Positions 1-11,500 of a stretch of DNA of 64,000 nucleotides are shown piece by piece. This DNA comes from Bolinopsis microptera (Eukaryota > Ctenophora > Tentaculata > Lobata > Bolinopsidae). The notes beneath the pieces were generated by a model, which was not told where the DNA came from, did not search any database, and saw only the letters and a list, made by a program, of their open reading frames with translations. The translations under genes and the position numbers were made by a program. Within the stretch, counting starts at the first letter, position 1, and every line of letters starts with the position of its first letter. The stretch is taken from contig NC_087084.1 in assembly GCF_026151205.1 (NCBI RefSeq), forward strand, positions 7,551,394 through 7,615,393. Reading direction: 5' to 3'.

Positions 1-138
1 TGCTGGAGGACTCAAATTCCAGGTACAATAATTATAAAATCATTCCAAATTGTTACCCAATCAATTAGATAACTTAACGAAGTTACCAATTTAATCCAGA
101 TTAATTAATTCATCGATTAATTAGTCAATTTAATCCAG

Positions 139-334
139 AGTGACGGTAACCTTGTCCTCTACGACGCAGACAGAAAGGACCTCTGGGCATCAGACTCTAA
201 CGGTAACTATGACAACGCCGAACTAGTAGTACAGGACGACATGAACGTGGTTCTTTACTACTCTGCTGATAGAAAGGCTCTGTGGGCTACCGATACTGAT
301 GGGGCTGAGTGTGCTGATCCTCCTAGCACTGTTG
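139..334 (+). CDS. Bulb-type (B-type) mannose-binding lectin exon, partial gene
   Basis: An open exon runs from an AG acceptor at 137-138 to a GTAAGT donor at 335. It reads SDGNLVLYDADRKDLWASDS and, later, VVQDDMNVVLYYSADRKALW. The second stretch contains the Q-x-D-x-N-x-V-x-Y mannose-binding signature of monocot/bulb-type lectins, and the first is the related DGNLVLY strand. The exon ends in a Cys-containing linker (AECADPPSTV) in phase 1, so the protein continues in a downstream exon that I could not identify. The 5' part of the gene lies outside the window. Bulb-type lectin domains occur in some animals (sponges, fish) as secreted carbohydrate-binding proteins. It is not an exon of the large lectin gene at 4001, because that gene has its own start and signal peptide. 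Confidence 0.8.
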
Positions 335-338
335 GTAA

Positions 339-388
339 GTGACACTCCTTATTTGGGCATCACGTGACACTCCTTATTTGGGCATCAT
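339..388 (+). repeat. 25-bp tandem duplication starting inside a splice donor
   Basis: Two adjacent 25-bp copies begin with GTGACACTCCTTATTTGGGC, the first starting four bases into the lectin exon's donor. A degenerate third copy lies at 1790-1825. Confidence 0.8.
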
Positions 389-476
389 ATTAATACTGTC
401 TTAATAATCTATGAAAAATGAGGGGGCGATAGTGGCAGGTCGAATCCGGGCACTTCATAGTATAGTTATTAGACTT

Positions 477-499
477 GGGGGGGGGGGGGGGGGGGGGGG
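477..499 (+). repeat. Homopolymer G tract (23 G)
   Basis: An uninterrupted run of 23 G. Length is likely variable or misassembled, and the tract is G-quadruplex capable. Confidence 0.9.
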
Positions 500-1460
500 T
501 TATTTCATTTTTAAACGCTACAGTCTAACCTTCCTGCTGCTTCATGTCTGCTTATTTAGGCATCATATTAATACTGTCTTAACACTGTCACTGTCAGTGC
601 TGTAGAAGTGTTATAGCGAGCAGACAATAGCTGTAATCTGATTTATCTTCCAAAGAATCAATAAGATCCCTTTTTACCGCGAACCCCGATTTCCCCCAAG
701 CTCCACGGTAGTTGAGGGTTTTACTGTACCTTCATGTACATTGTACAGTGTATACAGCTTAAGGAACTTATTTTACCATTACACGTGTCCAGCACCCAGT
801 TTCATGAGAGGCAAGGTGCCCACGAGAGGATAGCCTGCCTCTTGGGTGTGGCAACCCTCCTAGAATATGATGCCCGGGGGGATGGGGGCCTGCACCAAGC
901 GTCTTATTGTGTCGGAATCACTGGATCAGACCGAGGTGAGCCTTCTTCATTCGGCTCTTCGGGGGTACTTCATCTTTAAACACTACAGTCTAACCTTCCT
1001 GCTGCTTCATGTCTAGTTATTTCTAGCTGATTGTCTGACTGTCTACACTCATGCAAGTGTTTAGTCTGCACCGCCGTCCCACTGTAGTCAACATGGAAAT
1101 TAATTCATGTAATGCGAGCGGGCCATTTCTCTGAGGAAGACTAACAGTAACGGTGGAAAAACACATAATCATGCTTACCAAGTACTAATTCACTGGATTT
1201 ATATGCTTAAAGATAATGACTATAACATGGAACATACTTTGTCACTAGTAGCAGCTGGTGAATCAGCACGGTTTGATGTGTGCTGCACGTGCTGTAATAT
1301 GTATGCACGTGGTGTCATGACGGTAGGGCATACGTAAACATAACACTAGTGCGAAACATTCTGCGTAAAGCTCATAGCATTAGAAGTATGCGTAAACTTG
1401 TGTAATTCACAGCGATAATTATATATCGTGTTATTCGGTTTTGCACCTCAGGGTATAACT
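500..1460. other. Intergenic, no gene recognised
   Basis: No exon with family similarity or convincing splice structure was found. Fragments of the sequence next to the lectin exon recur here (GCATCATATTAATACTGTCTT near 385 and 560; GCTACAGTCTAACCTTCCTG near 517 and a near copy at 982), so part of it is locally duplicated. Confidence 0.5.
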
Positions 1461-1542
1461 CAAGGGTCGACCTCGGCCTCGGTTTTATCAAAGCAAAATT
1501 TCCTCGGCCTCGGCCGCAAATCCTGCCCTCGGTCGACCCTTG
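1461..1542. mobile_element. 82-bp hAT-like MITE with 8-bp target duplication
   Basis: The element has terminal inverted repeats CAAGGGTCGACC / GGTCGACCCTTG and contains the motif CCTCGGCCTCGG twice. It is flanked by a perfect 8-bp direct duplication GTATAACT (1453-1460 and 1543-1550). An 8-bp target duplication with short inverted ends is the hAT pattern. It shares its CCTCGGCCTCGG core and the block GCAAATCCTGCCCTCGGTC with the 459-bp element at 23613. Confidence 0.85.
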
Positions 1543-2003
1543 GTATAACTGTTTAATATGTTGTTGTCCTCCGGAAGGTGCCAGTAGTTCTAATGACCAA
1601 TTTAAATACAAATTTATATTCAAATAATATTATAATTAAAGAACTGCACCCCAATTTTAGTAGTCTGAAAACGTGATAAATCGAAAGTTCGCTGATTACA
1701 ATCGTACATGTCAAAATCAATTTTTTATCTCAAATACTTGATACTTCCAGTCTTGCATGGAAAATGAAATGTTATTACTCAATGTTAAAAACACTCCTTA
1801 TATGGGAATCACGTGATACTTTAATAGCGTCATCAAGGTAGACGCGAAGAGGAGGGAGTCTGTCATTGTTAACCATTATATGAACCATTATATGGCTGTT
1901 AACTTGATAGCTGCAGATTCCATTCTTTAGTCCAAACGTCACGAGCCGGCTATTATAAATGCTCCCGGCTACTAGGTGGCCTATAAGTGGCACATCAAAC
2001 ACA

Positions 2004-2114
2004 GTCACTAACCGGTCACTAGCCGGTCACTAGCCAGCTAGTGGCCGGCTAGTGACCGAATAGTAGCCAGTATGCGGTCAATAGCCGGCTAGTAGCCGGC
2101 TACTGCTAGTGACC
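2004..2114. repeat. GCCGGCTAGTGACC repeat cluster in both orientations
   Basis: About 110 bp of short copies of CTAGCCGGTCACTAG and its complement, giving strong foldback potential. No coding content. Confidence 0.75.
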
Positions 2115-2161
2115 AGTTGTGACATGATAATGACATGATAATGAATAAATGGTTATGACAT

Positions 2162-2237
2162 AGACCGGTAGCTCAGTTGGTAGAGCAACTAGCATGTAAC
2201 TCAGAGGTTAATGGCGGATCAAACCCGCCCGGCACTA
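2162..2237 (+). tRNA. tRNA-like sequence (Thr-TGT-like), probably pseudogene or SINE head
   Basis: A perfect box A (TAGCTCAGTTGG, 2169-2180) and a near-perfect box B (GGATCAAACCC, 2216-2226) are correctly spaced. The T-arm pairs five of five (GGCGG/CCGCC) around a 7-nt loop. The anticodon loop CATGTAA would present TGT (Thr), but lacks the usual T33, and the anticodon and acceptor stems pair poorly. It is therefore unlikely to be a working tRNA. A Pol III promoter of a tRNA-derived SINE is the better reading. Confidence 0.5.
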
Positions 2238-3529
2238 TGCAGTATGCCGGCCCATGATTTTCCGAATTATTTACCAGTAAAAATCAAATAATCCATTCAA
2301 ATATCTGCTTGCACACATTGTTGATGCAAACATAGCCCACTCACAACTAAGTTATGACAAGGTTATGACATGGTTAATGGTTATGGCATGGTTATGCCAC
2401 CGGGATTCTTATCTACACCTTATTGGACCTTATTTAACCTGACATGTTAAATGAACGGACATTAAAATGAACGGACATTAAAATGAACACTCAAAGTCAA
2501 AGACATTCAAAACCATCAAAAATCCAAATTTTTTATATTTTTTTGGCGTTTTTTTAGTTTTAGCATATTTCATACAATAAGCAAAAAATGCAGTCGTTAA
2601 GCAATAAAAACGTTCAAATGTCTGTCATATATTAGTGTCTATGATAATGAAAGTTGTGTAAAAACAACAAATACTTAATATTCGACCAGATTTGATGAAC
2701 ATATCACAGGTCATCTTCGTCAGATGGGTAATCGTGCATTACATATTTCACCTCCATCATATCAGTAATACCCGCTTTTTGAAAGTCATTTTTTATTAGA
2801 CCACTTCGGTCCTGCATTTTATAAGATGTGGAGGCAGATAGTATCTTCGAAGAAGTGAACAAGGAAGCCGAAGATCAAGAAAGTGATCATGTCATAATGA
2901 GATACTTGGAATATTTAAATTTGATAATAACTTGTTTTTCATTGATCCAATGATATAGTTTATTCCGATGAACATAATTAAAATTTACTGAAATTAAAAA
3001 GCTAAAGTGATCATATCCTAGACATGAGTTAGCAGTGGAATAATTTTAGGAAAAAATTCAACGGACTTTAACTTGGACAGACCTTAAACAGTCCGGTAGG
3101 AGGTGCATTGAAGTTTCTTTTTTTCTTCGGTTTTTAATGTAGTGTTAAGGTTTTTGATGACGGCTGCATGCTTGGAGCCCTATGTCATTTTGGGTATGAC
3201 ATCAGGTGTTATACATAACTTGGTTTTCCTAAATACTATCACATTCAAATAGGGATATAGTAGGAAGGTTCGCTATATCAAAAGATTGTCAAGTTATTGC
3301 TACCTCCGGCTTATATATATTATATCTGTTGTTCATTATGTTCATCACGAGTATGGTGTTTGGTAACCGTAATGTCCATGATTAAATAGGTTTCACGTGA
3401 TCCTCATTGTCTCCCCTTTGAAGAACGTCCCGCCGTAATAATATTAATTTGGTCGACTGCAGTTTGAACTTTGAGTTAACGGGTGATACTCGTAAAATAT
3501 TTGTTCTAAACTCGGCGCGCTTCTTGGTA
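2238..3529. other. Intergenic, no gene recognised
   Basis: AT-rich sequence with a short ATGAACGGACATTAAA duplication near 2452-2485 and T-rich runs. I see no exon-like reading frame with family similarity. Confidence 0.5.
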
Positions 3530-3665
3530 GGTTATAAATCTACAAATTGCAGTGGCCTGACCGAGTTTGTCCTTATAGGAGTATTGGGACTCAAACCCCT
3601 GCCGCCTGTATGGAAGATGTTTGTGCTAACCACTAGACCACACAGCCAAGTAGCTTCCGTGATTT
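3530..3665 (-). repeat. tRNA-derived SINE-like sequence
   Basis: Read on the minus strand it carries a box A-like TGGTCTAGTGGTTAG (plus 3626-3640) followed by a box B-like GGGTTTGAGTCCC (plus 3586-3598), about 30 bp apart. This is a Pol III internal promoter layout as in tRNA-derived SINEs. The stems are too poor for a functional tRNA. Confidence 0.5.
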
Positions 3666-3930
3666 TTTCATCCATCGCGTAATGCTCACAGTCGAATACC
3701 ACTACCACTATCACGTCCACCAACGCCGTAGTGGCCTGTTCCTATAAGCCTGAATTATTAATTAATAATTTCTGGATTTTCCGCTTGCTAAAGATTTGTT
3801 CTTTTGCTAACGACAATTTGTATATCACATTTTCCTATGCGGGCAGTCAAATTCGTACTCCATTATAATAGCATTATCACAAGCCTGAAGCCTTTTACAC
3901 ATTTTTAATGAGGCATTGATCCAATATAAG

Positions 3931-3940
3931 AATATAAAAC
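3931..3940 (+). promoter_or_regulatory. Possible TATA box of the large lectin gene
   Basis: AATATAAAAC lies about 60 bp upstream of the start codon at 4001. The position suits a core promoter with a short 5' UTR. No transcript evidence. Confidence 0.35.
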
Positions 3941-4000
3941 GACTGAGCCTATCTGTGTCATTACTTAGATTTTCCGATTGAACTGATTAAAGGCTTCAAT

Positions 4001-5553
4001 ATGAAGTTTATTGTTGCTGCTTTTGTCTTAGGTCTGACATGTGTTGATTCTTCTGTGCCCGATGGTAAGTTAATGTCCTTTTATTGCCCTGCACCATGCC
4101 TATTGTCTAGTTACAGTTGCCTAATTACAGTTGCCTAGTTATCAATCTTAACCATGCCTCTGAATCCCTATTCAACTTTCTGATGGAGATTCTTTCTTTT
4201 GTTGATAAAATGAGCGAGTGAAAGATCTTTTTATCGGTTTCAAAGCTTTCTTCAAAACATCAAGCCAGTATAAACAAGGACACTGTTAAATTTCCCTCCC
4301 ATTTCACTCCCGTTTCCCAGCACAATGCACCAGACAAAGTCTTGGTTGCTGGACTGATGCTGCAGCTAGAGCCATCTCCGGGGGCATCAGGTTCAACTCT
4401 GTAAACGTTGATGACTGCCAGAAGTATGCTACTGACCGAGGATATGCTGTGTTTGCTGTCCAGTACAACTCAGAGTGCTTCACTGCTGAGGATGCTGAGG
4501 CTACCTATAATAAGTACGGGGTGTCAGCTGCGTGTGCTGCTACTGGCCGAGGGGGTGGTTGGGCTAACAATGTGTATAAAGTTTCTTGTGTAGGAACAGG
4601 TAATGGAGTATCACTCATGTCATGTCATGTCACTTTTTACACCATCCTCCACCATTAACTTTGATTTCACCAGCAACCTTCCCCATATTTGCCACACCCT
4701 AGGGTAGGCAGAGCATCTCTCGTATCCTCTCGTAGGCTAACTTGGCCAAGCCTCTCATTAAAAAAGAGAAATAAAAAAGAGGGTAATGGCATACACTGCT
4801 TGGATAATATGGATAACCAATACCCAACCCGAAGAAGGCACAAATTAAATTAATTGGAGACATGTCAATGAGGAGACATCTGACATGCATCTCATCTAAA
4901 TAATTAGTAACTATTAGACCAATCTTAGGAAGCGTATAAAGTGTACTGACCAGAAAGCCACTTTACGTAATGAAGTAATGAATGGTCCACCTTCAGTACT
5001 GTAAAAGCTGAGAATTAATATAATTCTTCAAAGTGTTTATTGTCTAGAATAAAGTTGTTGCATATTAATTTTACCTCAACACAAAGTTAAGTTTTTACTT
5101 GGATAAGGTGACAATAAAATAGTTCGCATTGATTTTGCGATTATTACTCTTAACCGCTGGTATAAGTAAGAAAGTGTTCCTTATTAACGACTGCATTATA
5201 ACTTCCAGGAACTTGGAGCAAGAACGCTGGTAAATATCTGAGCGGCTACAGCGCAGGAAATGCCAAGTATGACAGTCTTCTGAGGTCCCAGAGCGAATGT
5301 ATCAAACGATCCGGTCAGTTCACACTTGCAGTTAATTAGATAATATATTAGACAATTAATTGGTTATATTGAAATTAAATACAACAAATACAAAATCTCT
5401 GGTAGATAAATAAATACCACTTTCTTCCACTAGACTGTGGAGGTATCACATACGAGACCAATTCTAAAAAGTTCACTCTGCGAAGAGGAGTTGACCTCAA
5501 GGACAGTCCCTCCAACGAAATTTCCTGGTTGGCTATCTCAAGCGACGATGAAG
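4001..5553 (+). other. Lectin gene block 1: signal peptide and two apple/WSC-like modules (exons 1-4)
   Basis: Exons: 4001-4064, 4321-4599, 5209-5313, 5434-5553. Exon 1 is a signal peptide. Exon 2 reads LGCWTDAAARAISGG, then NVDDCQKYATDRGYAVFAVQ, ECF and WANNVYKVSC. This is the Cys-rich module, common in cnidarian and other invertebrate secreted proteins, related to WSC/apple folds. Exons 3-4 (YLSGYSAGNAKYDSL, SQSECIKRSDCGGITYET) resemble a PAN/apple-like half module. The introns hold no other gene; 4600-5208 is plain AT-rich sequence. Confidence 0.75.
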
Positions 5554-8500
5554 GTAATTAGTCATATAATTAGTCATAATTAGTCATAATTCGTCATGTA
5601 ATTAGTCATAATTAGTCATATAATTAGTCATAAATAGTCACAAATAGTCATAATTAGTCATAACTATTGTTATGGAGTTTACTCTATGTTAGATCATGGT
5701 CATTCTCCAGCAAGATTTTCAGAAGCCTATTCCTGGCTGGCAATCGTTTTTATTATTCTGTTGCGAGATTTTAGCACTTTGATGTTTGAATATTATAACT
5801 ACTGACTTCACCAGTTGTGTATTCATTTCAATTGTATCAGAAAAATATTGCATTAGTTCTCACTGCTCACTGGTCGCTTTTACTCACTAGTCACATGATT
5901 GTTTGATTCAGGTGGTCACATTTTCGGCGCTAAAGTCTCAACAGAATACGAACTCCACAAAGCTCTGGAAGTTGGAGATGTTATTTCTGCATTCGGACTG
6001 TACAAGGATCACACCACTAGCAAATTCAAGTAATTATACGTTTTGTAATGAGTTATAGCATAGATTTAGGAGTTCATATGTAGATTTAGGAGTTTATAGA
6101 TTTATGAGTTTATAGATTTAGGAGTTTATAGATTTATGAGTTTATAGATTTAGGAGTTTATAGATTTATGAGTTTATAGATTTAGGAGTTTATAGATTTA
6201 TGAGTTTATAGATTTAGGAGTTTATAGATTTAGGAGTTAATAGATTTATGAGTTTATAGATTTAGGAGTTTATAGATTTAGGAGTTTATTGATTTAGGAG
6301 TTCATAGATTTAGAAGATCTAAGACTTGATAGATTTAGAAGTTTTTATTTCTCCAATTCTTAACCATCAATTTCAGCTTGAACATCAAAGGAGCTAACAA
6401 CTTGTTCCTGCTTCATGTCGACTTCAGACCAACGGGCGACCAGCTTGTTCTCAACTCTAACCAACCTGGTGTAGGCTGGCAGGCGGAAGTCAGGTATATA
6501 CAATAAATGTGTTTTGATTAGTTATGTAATATAAATACATTATTTATGAGTCGCATTATTGTGATGTCTCTGATGAACATTCATGATAATTCCGCATATG
6601 CGACAAAGGGAAAATGCTCTTTTCAGGTCAATTGGTTATACTTAACAAACACAAGCATCTATTTTTTGTGGGAGACAAAGTCGCTAATATATGCTGAATT
6701 CCACTATATAACAATAACAATCCTAACTAAATAATTTAATTGATTAACTAATTAACTAAATAATAATCACCCTCAGGCCAGCATTCCCTAAGGCTAAGCT
6801 AGTCGGAGGAAAGATATTCAAAGTGTCAGTAGAGGTATTAGAGGGAGAATACAGGATCTTGTTTAACGACGAGGAAGTCGGCAAGTTCCCCCAGAGACAG
6901 AGCATCAGTCTTGCATCTCACAGTAAGTCGGATATCGCGGGGATCTAGGAAACTGGTGACCTTTGCGTTCATAATAATTTTTGATTCCTGTTAGATTCCT
7001 GTTAGATTCCTGTTAGATTCCTGTTAGATTCCTGTTAGATTCCTGTTAGATTCCTGTTTGATTCCTGTTTGATTTCCGTTTGGGCCAAACGGTTTGGCTC
7101 CTGTTTAATTCCCGTTTCCCACTAGTCATACTGTACGGAGGAAGTAACGGTTTCGAATGGAAAGCAGCCCAACTGCCACCAGGCGTTGCTGGACCCGGCC
7201 TCTCTAAACCATGTGGTACCGGTGATAAGCTCCACTTTGACAAGACTAATGAAGTTGGAGATATTATTACAGGTATGGGAGTGATTAATTAGTTTATTAA
7301 TGGAGTAATAGTTAATGCTGCTTAAACTTATCTGTTAACATTCGGTACAAATCAATACTGCTTGATAAATTGAATGAAATACGTAATTTTTACAGGCTAT
7401 ATTGACCGGGTTTTGTTTCTTAAAATTAGTTATTTTAATACATTATGCAAACATGCTAATTATGCAAACATGCTAATTATGCAAACATGCTAATTATGCA
7501 AACATGCTAATTATGCAAACATGCTAATTATGCAAACATACTAATTATGCAAACATGCTAATTATGCAAACATGCTAACTCGTGTTAATTTCAGTTTGGG
7601 GTATCTTTGCTGATAAGACCTCAGCATTCAGTGTGAATCTGATCAAGGACGATAGCAACTTCATGCTGCACATCTCATTCAGACCCCCACCAAGTGAAAA
7701 CAAGGTAGACAGCTTTATTTATTTGTTATTATTTTTGATACTGGTAAAATAGTAAACTGGATTACTGAAAAACTTGTGAACTGTAACCAACTTAATTTTT
7801 GAGACGGATGAATTTATGATTAACATTTTCTTAGTTATTCTTTAAGTACTTGAATGTTATATTTAAGCAACTCTTTCTTTTCCCGGAAATCCGGAACAAT
7901 CATACAATCCGTCCAGCAACGTAATTCCATCAAGTCATTATCAAGCAATTTGTAAAGTAAACGTTGGTTTTTAATGAAATATCTCCAAATCGGTGGTTTG
8001 CAGTGATACCAAGGCATATATCTGGAGATCCAACTATACAATTTTCTTGAAACTTTCCAGATATTAAGATAGCTTTAAGACGAATAATCTGTGCATGCTT
8101 GGATGAATTTCTATGTGCCAAATTTGAGATATCACTGCAAACACAAGAAAAATATGCTGTCGAACAGGAGTCGTGTTACCAATATTCACAAATGCTCTAC
8201 AATCTACATCGTTACACAAAACTGTACAAATACTTCTCTTCAGATTGTACTGAACTCTAAACTGAACGGTGCTTGGCAAACTGAAATCAGAGCTGCTATG
8301 CCAGCATTCGTGAACGGTGGACCATTCAAGGTTCAGATCGAGCTGCTCCTCAATGAGTTTAAGATTTACGTTAACGGAAACGTAAGTGAAACAGTCAATA
8401 ATAAACGAATATTCATATTGCATAAGTATTTATTTCGATGGATATTATTAACATCGATATATATCTCTTCCTCACCTTGATATCATCTTCATTCTTCAAA

Positions 8501-11500
8501 TTTATAACAACTGTTCCCTCAGGACATTGGAGTCTCGTTCCCATACAGAGAGGGATTCTCCCTTGGTGATATCCAATTCCTGTACAATGTTGGAGGAAGT
8601 AACGGTATGACCTTCACTGATATGTCACCTCCTGATGATAAGAACGTCGGTAAGTCATAATTAGTCGTGTAATTAGTCGTATAATTAGTCGCATAATTAG
8701 TCGTGTAATTAGTCGTATAATTAGTCATATAATTAGTCGTATCATTAGTCATATAATTGGTCGTATATTTAGTCATATAATTAGTCCTATAATTAGTCGT
8801 ATAATAAGTCATAAACAGTCATAAATTTTTTCAACAAGCTTTAACAACAATTCCCCCAGGAGCAAACCTGATGTCAACTGGTCTGTCTGTCAGCCAGAAC
8901 AGTGTGGGGTGGGGAGGAGTACCTGCACGTGCCATTGACGGTAACAGGAATGGAATATGGGCAGCCGCGTAAGACACATTTATTTAAAATTTGTAATTCT
9001 AGTAAATGTAATTAAAAATATATACATATATGTATATTGAGTTGTGTTATTCTAACTTTAGATTTCATAAACGATATTAGCTGAGAAATATTTTCACTTA
9101 TTGGAAGTTTATCCGTTTGTTTTTGCAATCTAAAAATATGCAGAATTTACATCATGATCCAATATAATGAATAATTAACAATTATTAATTATTTTCGAAT
9201 AAATTAATACTGAATAACCAACTTTCTTCAGAACATGTACTCACTCTGCTGGCAACTCCGGTAACTGGTGGAAAGTGGAGCTCGGACAAATGTCTGCTAT
9301 CAACAGAGTCGTTGTCTACAACAGATTGGATTGCTGTTCCGACAGAATTAACGGTGCTAAGGTCCGTTTTCAAGCAAATTTTAATACTTGATCAGTTGTT
9401 AAATTTTAATAAGGCATTGTATGAAAAAGTTGTTATCCTCGATATTGCTGTTTGATAAAATTAACTATTTCTAAACATTACTTAATGTAGGTATACGCGG
9501 GTGCCAACCTTTGTGGGGAAGTGAAATACGAGGCTGGAAAGGCTGCTTTCACAGTTGAATGTGGTGGTGCTGTTGGTGATTCTCTGACGATCTCGCAACC
9601 TTACAACTATCTGACCCTCTGTGAGGTTGAGATCTACGGAAAACCATCTGATCTGAAGGCGCTTGCTAATGTCGCTCCTGGTATGTTATACTGTTAAGTG
9701 AATTATATTCGAAGTTAGTTTTTTTAATTTAATTAAGAATTAATTAACAACCTTTAATTGGTCCACTATTTCTTTTTAATTAACCACCCAATAACTTATA
9801 AAACTAATAGTCTAACCAACTAATTAATTAATCAATTAACCAATGGAAAAATTAACCAATTAACTAATTAACTAGTTAACCAATTAACTAATTAACCAAC
9901 TAACCTGCACCAGGTAAGCCAACATGGCAGAGCAGCGTAGGATGGGGAGGTGTCCCCCAACGTGCCACTGACGGAAGAATCAGCGGACGGTGGCCAGCTG
10001 GAACTTGCACTCACTCAGCTAACGCTGGGAGCAACAAGTTAGTAGAGCAACTTGTTAATAGAACAACTTGTTAGTAGAGCAACTTGTTAGTAGAACAACT
10101 TGTTAGTAGAGCAACTTGTTAGTAGAGCAACAAGTTAGTAGAGCAACAAGTTAGTAGAGCAACAAGTTAGTAGAGCAACAAGTTAGTAGAGCAATTTGTT
10201 AGTAGAGCAACTTGTTTGTAGAGCAACTTGTTAGTAGAGCAACAAGTTAGTAGAGCAACTTGTTAGTAGAGCAACTTGTTAGTAGAGCAACAAGTTAGTA
10301 GAGCAATTTGTTAGTAGAGCAACTTGTTAGTAGAGCAACTTGTTAGTAGAGCAACAAGTTAGTAGAGCAACTTGTTAGTAGAGCAACAATTGTTAGTAGA
10401 GCAACAAGTTAGTAGAACAACCTGTTAGTAGAGCAACAAGTTAGTAGAACAACCTGTTAGTAGAGCAATTTGTTAGTAGAACAACCTGTTAGTAGAGCAA
10501 CTTGTTAGTAGAGCAACAAGTTAGTAGAGCAATTTGTTAGTAGAGCAACAAGTTAGTAGAGCAACAAGTTAGTAGAGCAACTTGTTAGTAGAGCAATTTG
10601 TTAGTAGAACAACCTGTTAGTAGAGCAATTTGTTAGTAGAGCAACAAGTTAGTAGAGCAACTTGTTAGTAGAGCAACTTGTTAGTAGAGCAATTTGTTAG
10701 TAGAACAACCTGTTAGTAGAGCAATTTGTTAGTAGTGCAACAAGTTAGTAGAGCAACTTGTTAGTAGAGCAATTTGTTAATAGAACAACCTGTTAGTAGA
10801 GCAACAAGTTAGTAGAGCAACTTGTTAGTAGAGCAACTTGTTAGTAGAGCAACAAGTTAGTAGAACAACCTGTTAGTAGAGCAACTTGTTAGTAGAGCAA
10901 CAAGTTAGTAGAGCAACTTGTTAGTAGAACAACAAGTTAGTAGAGCAACAAGTTAGTAGAGCAATTTGTTAGTAGAACAACCTGTTAGTAGAGCAACTTG
11001 TTAGTAGAGCAACAAGTTAGTAGAGCAATTTGTTAGTAGAGCAACAATTGTTAGTAGAGCAACAAGTTAGTAGAGCAACTTGTTAGTAGAGCAATTTGTT
11101 AGTAGAACAACCTGTTAGTAGAGCAATTTGTTAGTAGAGCAACAAGTTAGTAGAGCAACTTGTTAGTAGAGCAACTTGTTAGTAGAACAACCTGTTAGTA
11201 GAACAACCTGTTAGTAGAGCAATTTGTTAGTAGTGCAACAAGTTAGTAGAGCAACTTGTTAGTAGAGCAATTTGTTAATAGAACAACCTGTTAGTAGAGC
11301 AACAAGTTAGTAGAGCAACTTGTTAGTAGAGCAACTTGTTAGTAGAGCAACAAGTTAGTAGAGCAACTTGTTAGTAGAGCAACAAGTTAGTAGAGCAATT
11401 TGTTAGTAGAGCAACTTGTTAGTAGAGCAACTTGTTAGTAGAGCAACAAGTTAGTAGAGCAACTTGTTAGTAGAGCAACAATTGTTAGTAGAGCAACAAG

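Larger units (their letters stand above)
5912..8649 (+). other. Lectin gene block 2: two galectin domains (exons 5-11)
   Basis: Exons: 5912-6029, 6377-6493, 6777-6922, 7126-7272, 7595-7704, 8244-8381, 8523-8649. Galectin 1 has LLHVDFRPTGDQLVLNS followed by WQAEVR. Galectin 2 has FMLHISFRPPPSENKIVLNS followed by WQTEIR. Both keep the H...R...V-x-N...W--E-x-R set of sugar-contacting residues. The Asn of the H-x-N motif is Asp in the first and Ser in the second, so ligand preference may be altered. Each domain ends with YGGSNG or NVGGSNG, as expected for an internal duplication. Confidence 0.88.

Noticed and set aside
2162-2237. Functional tRNA-Thr
   Set aside because: The acceptor and anticodon stems do not pair and T33 is missing, so it was kept only as a tRNA-like sequence.
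7443-7580. Array of POU octamer sites as an intronic enhancer
   Set aside because: The ATGCAAA match is just part of a 17-bp slippage repeat, and no other regulatory evidence is present.
8091-8480. 129-codon plus-strand frame
   Set aside because: It reads through exon 10 into both introns. The domain model and splice sites define the real exon as 8244-8381.
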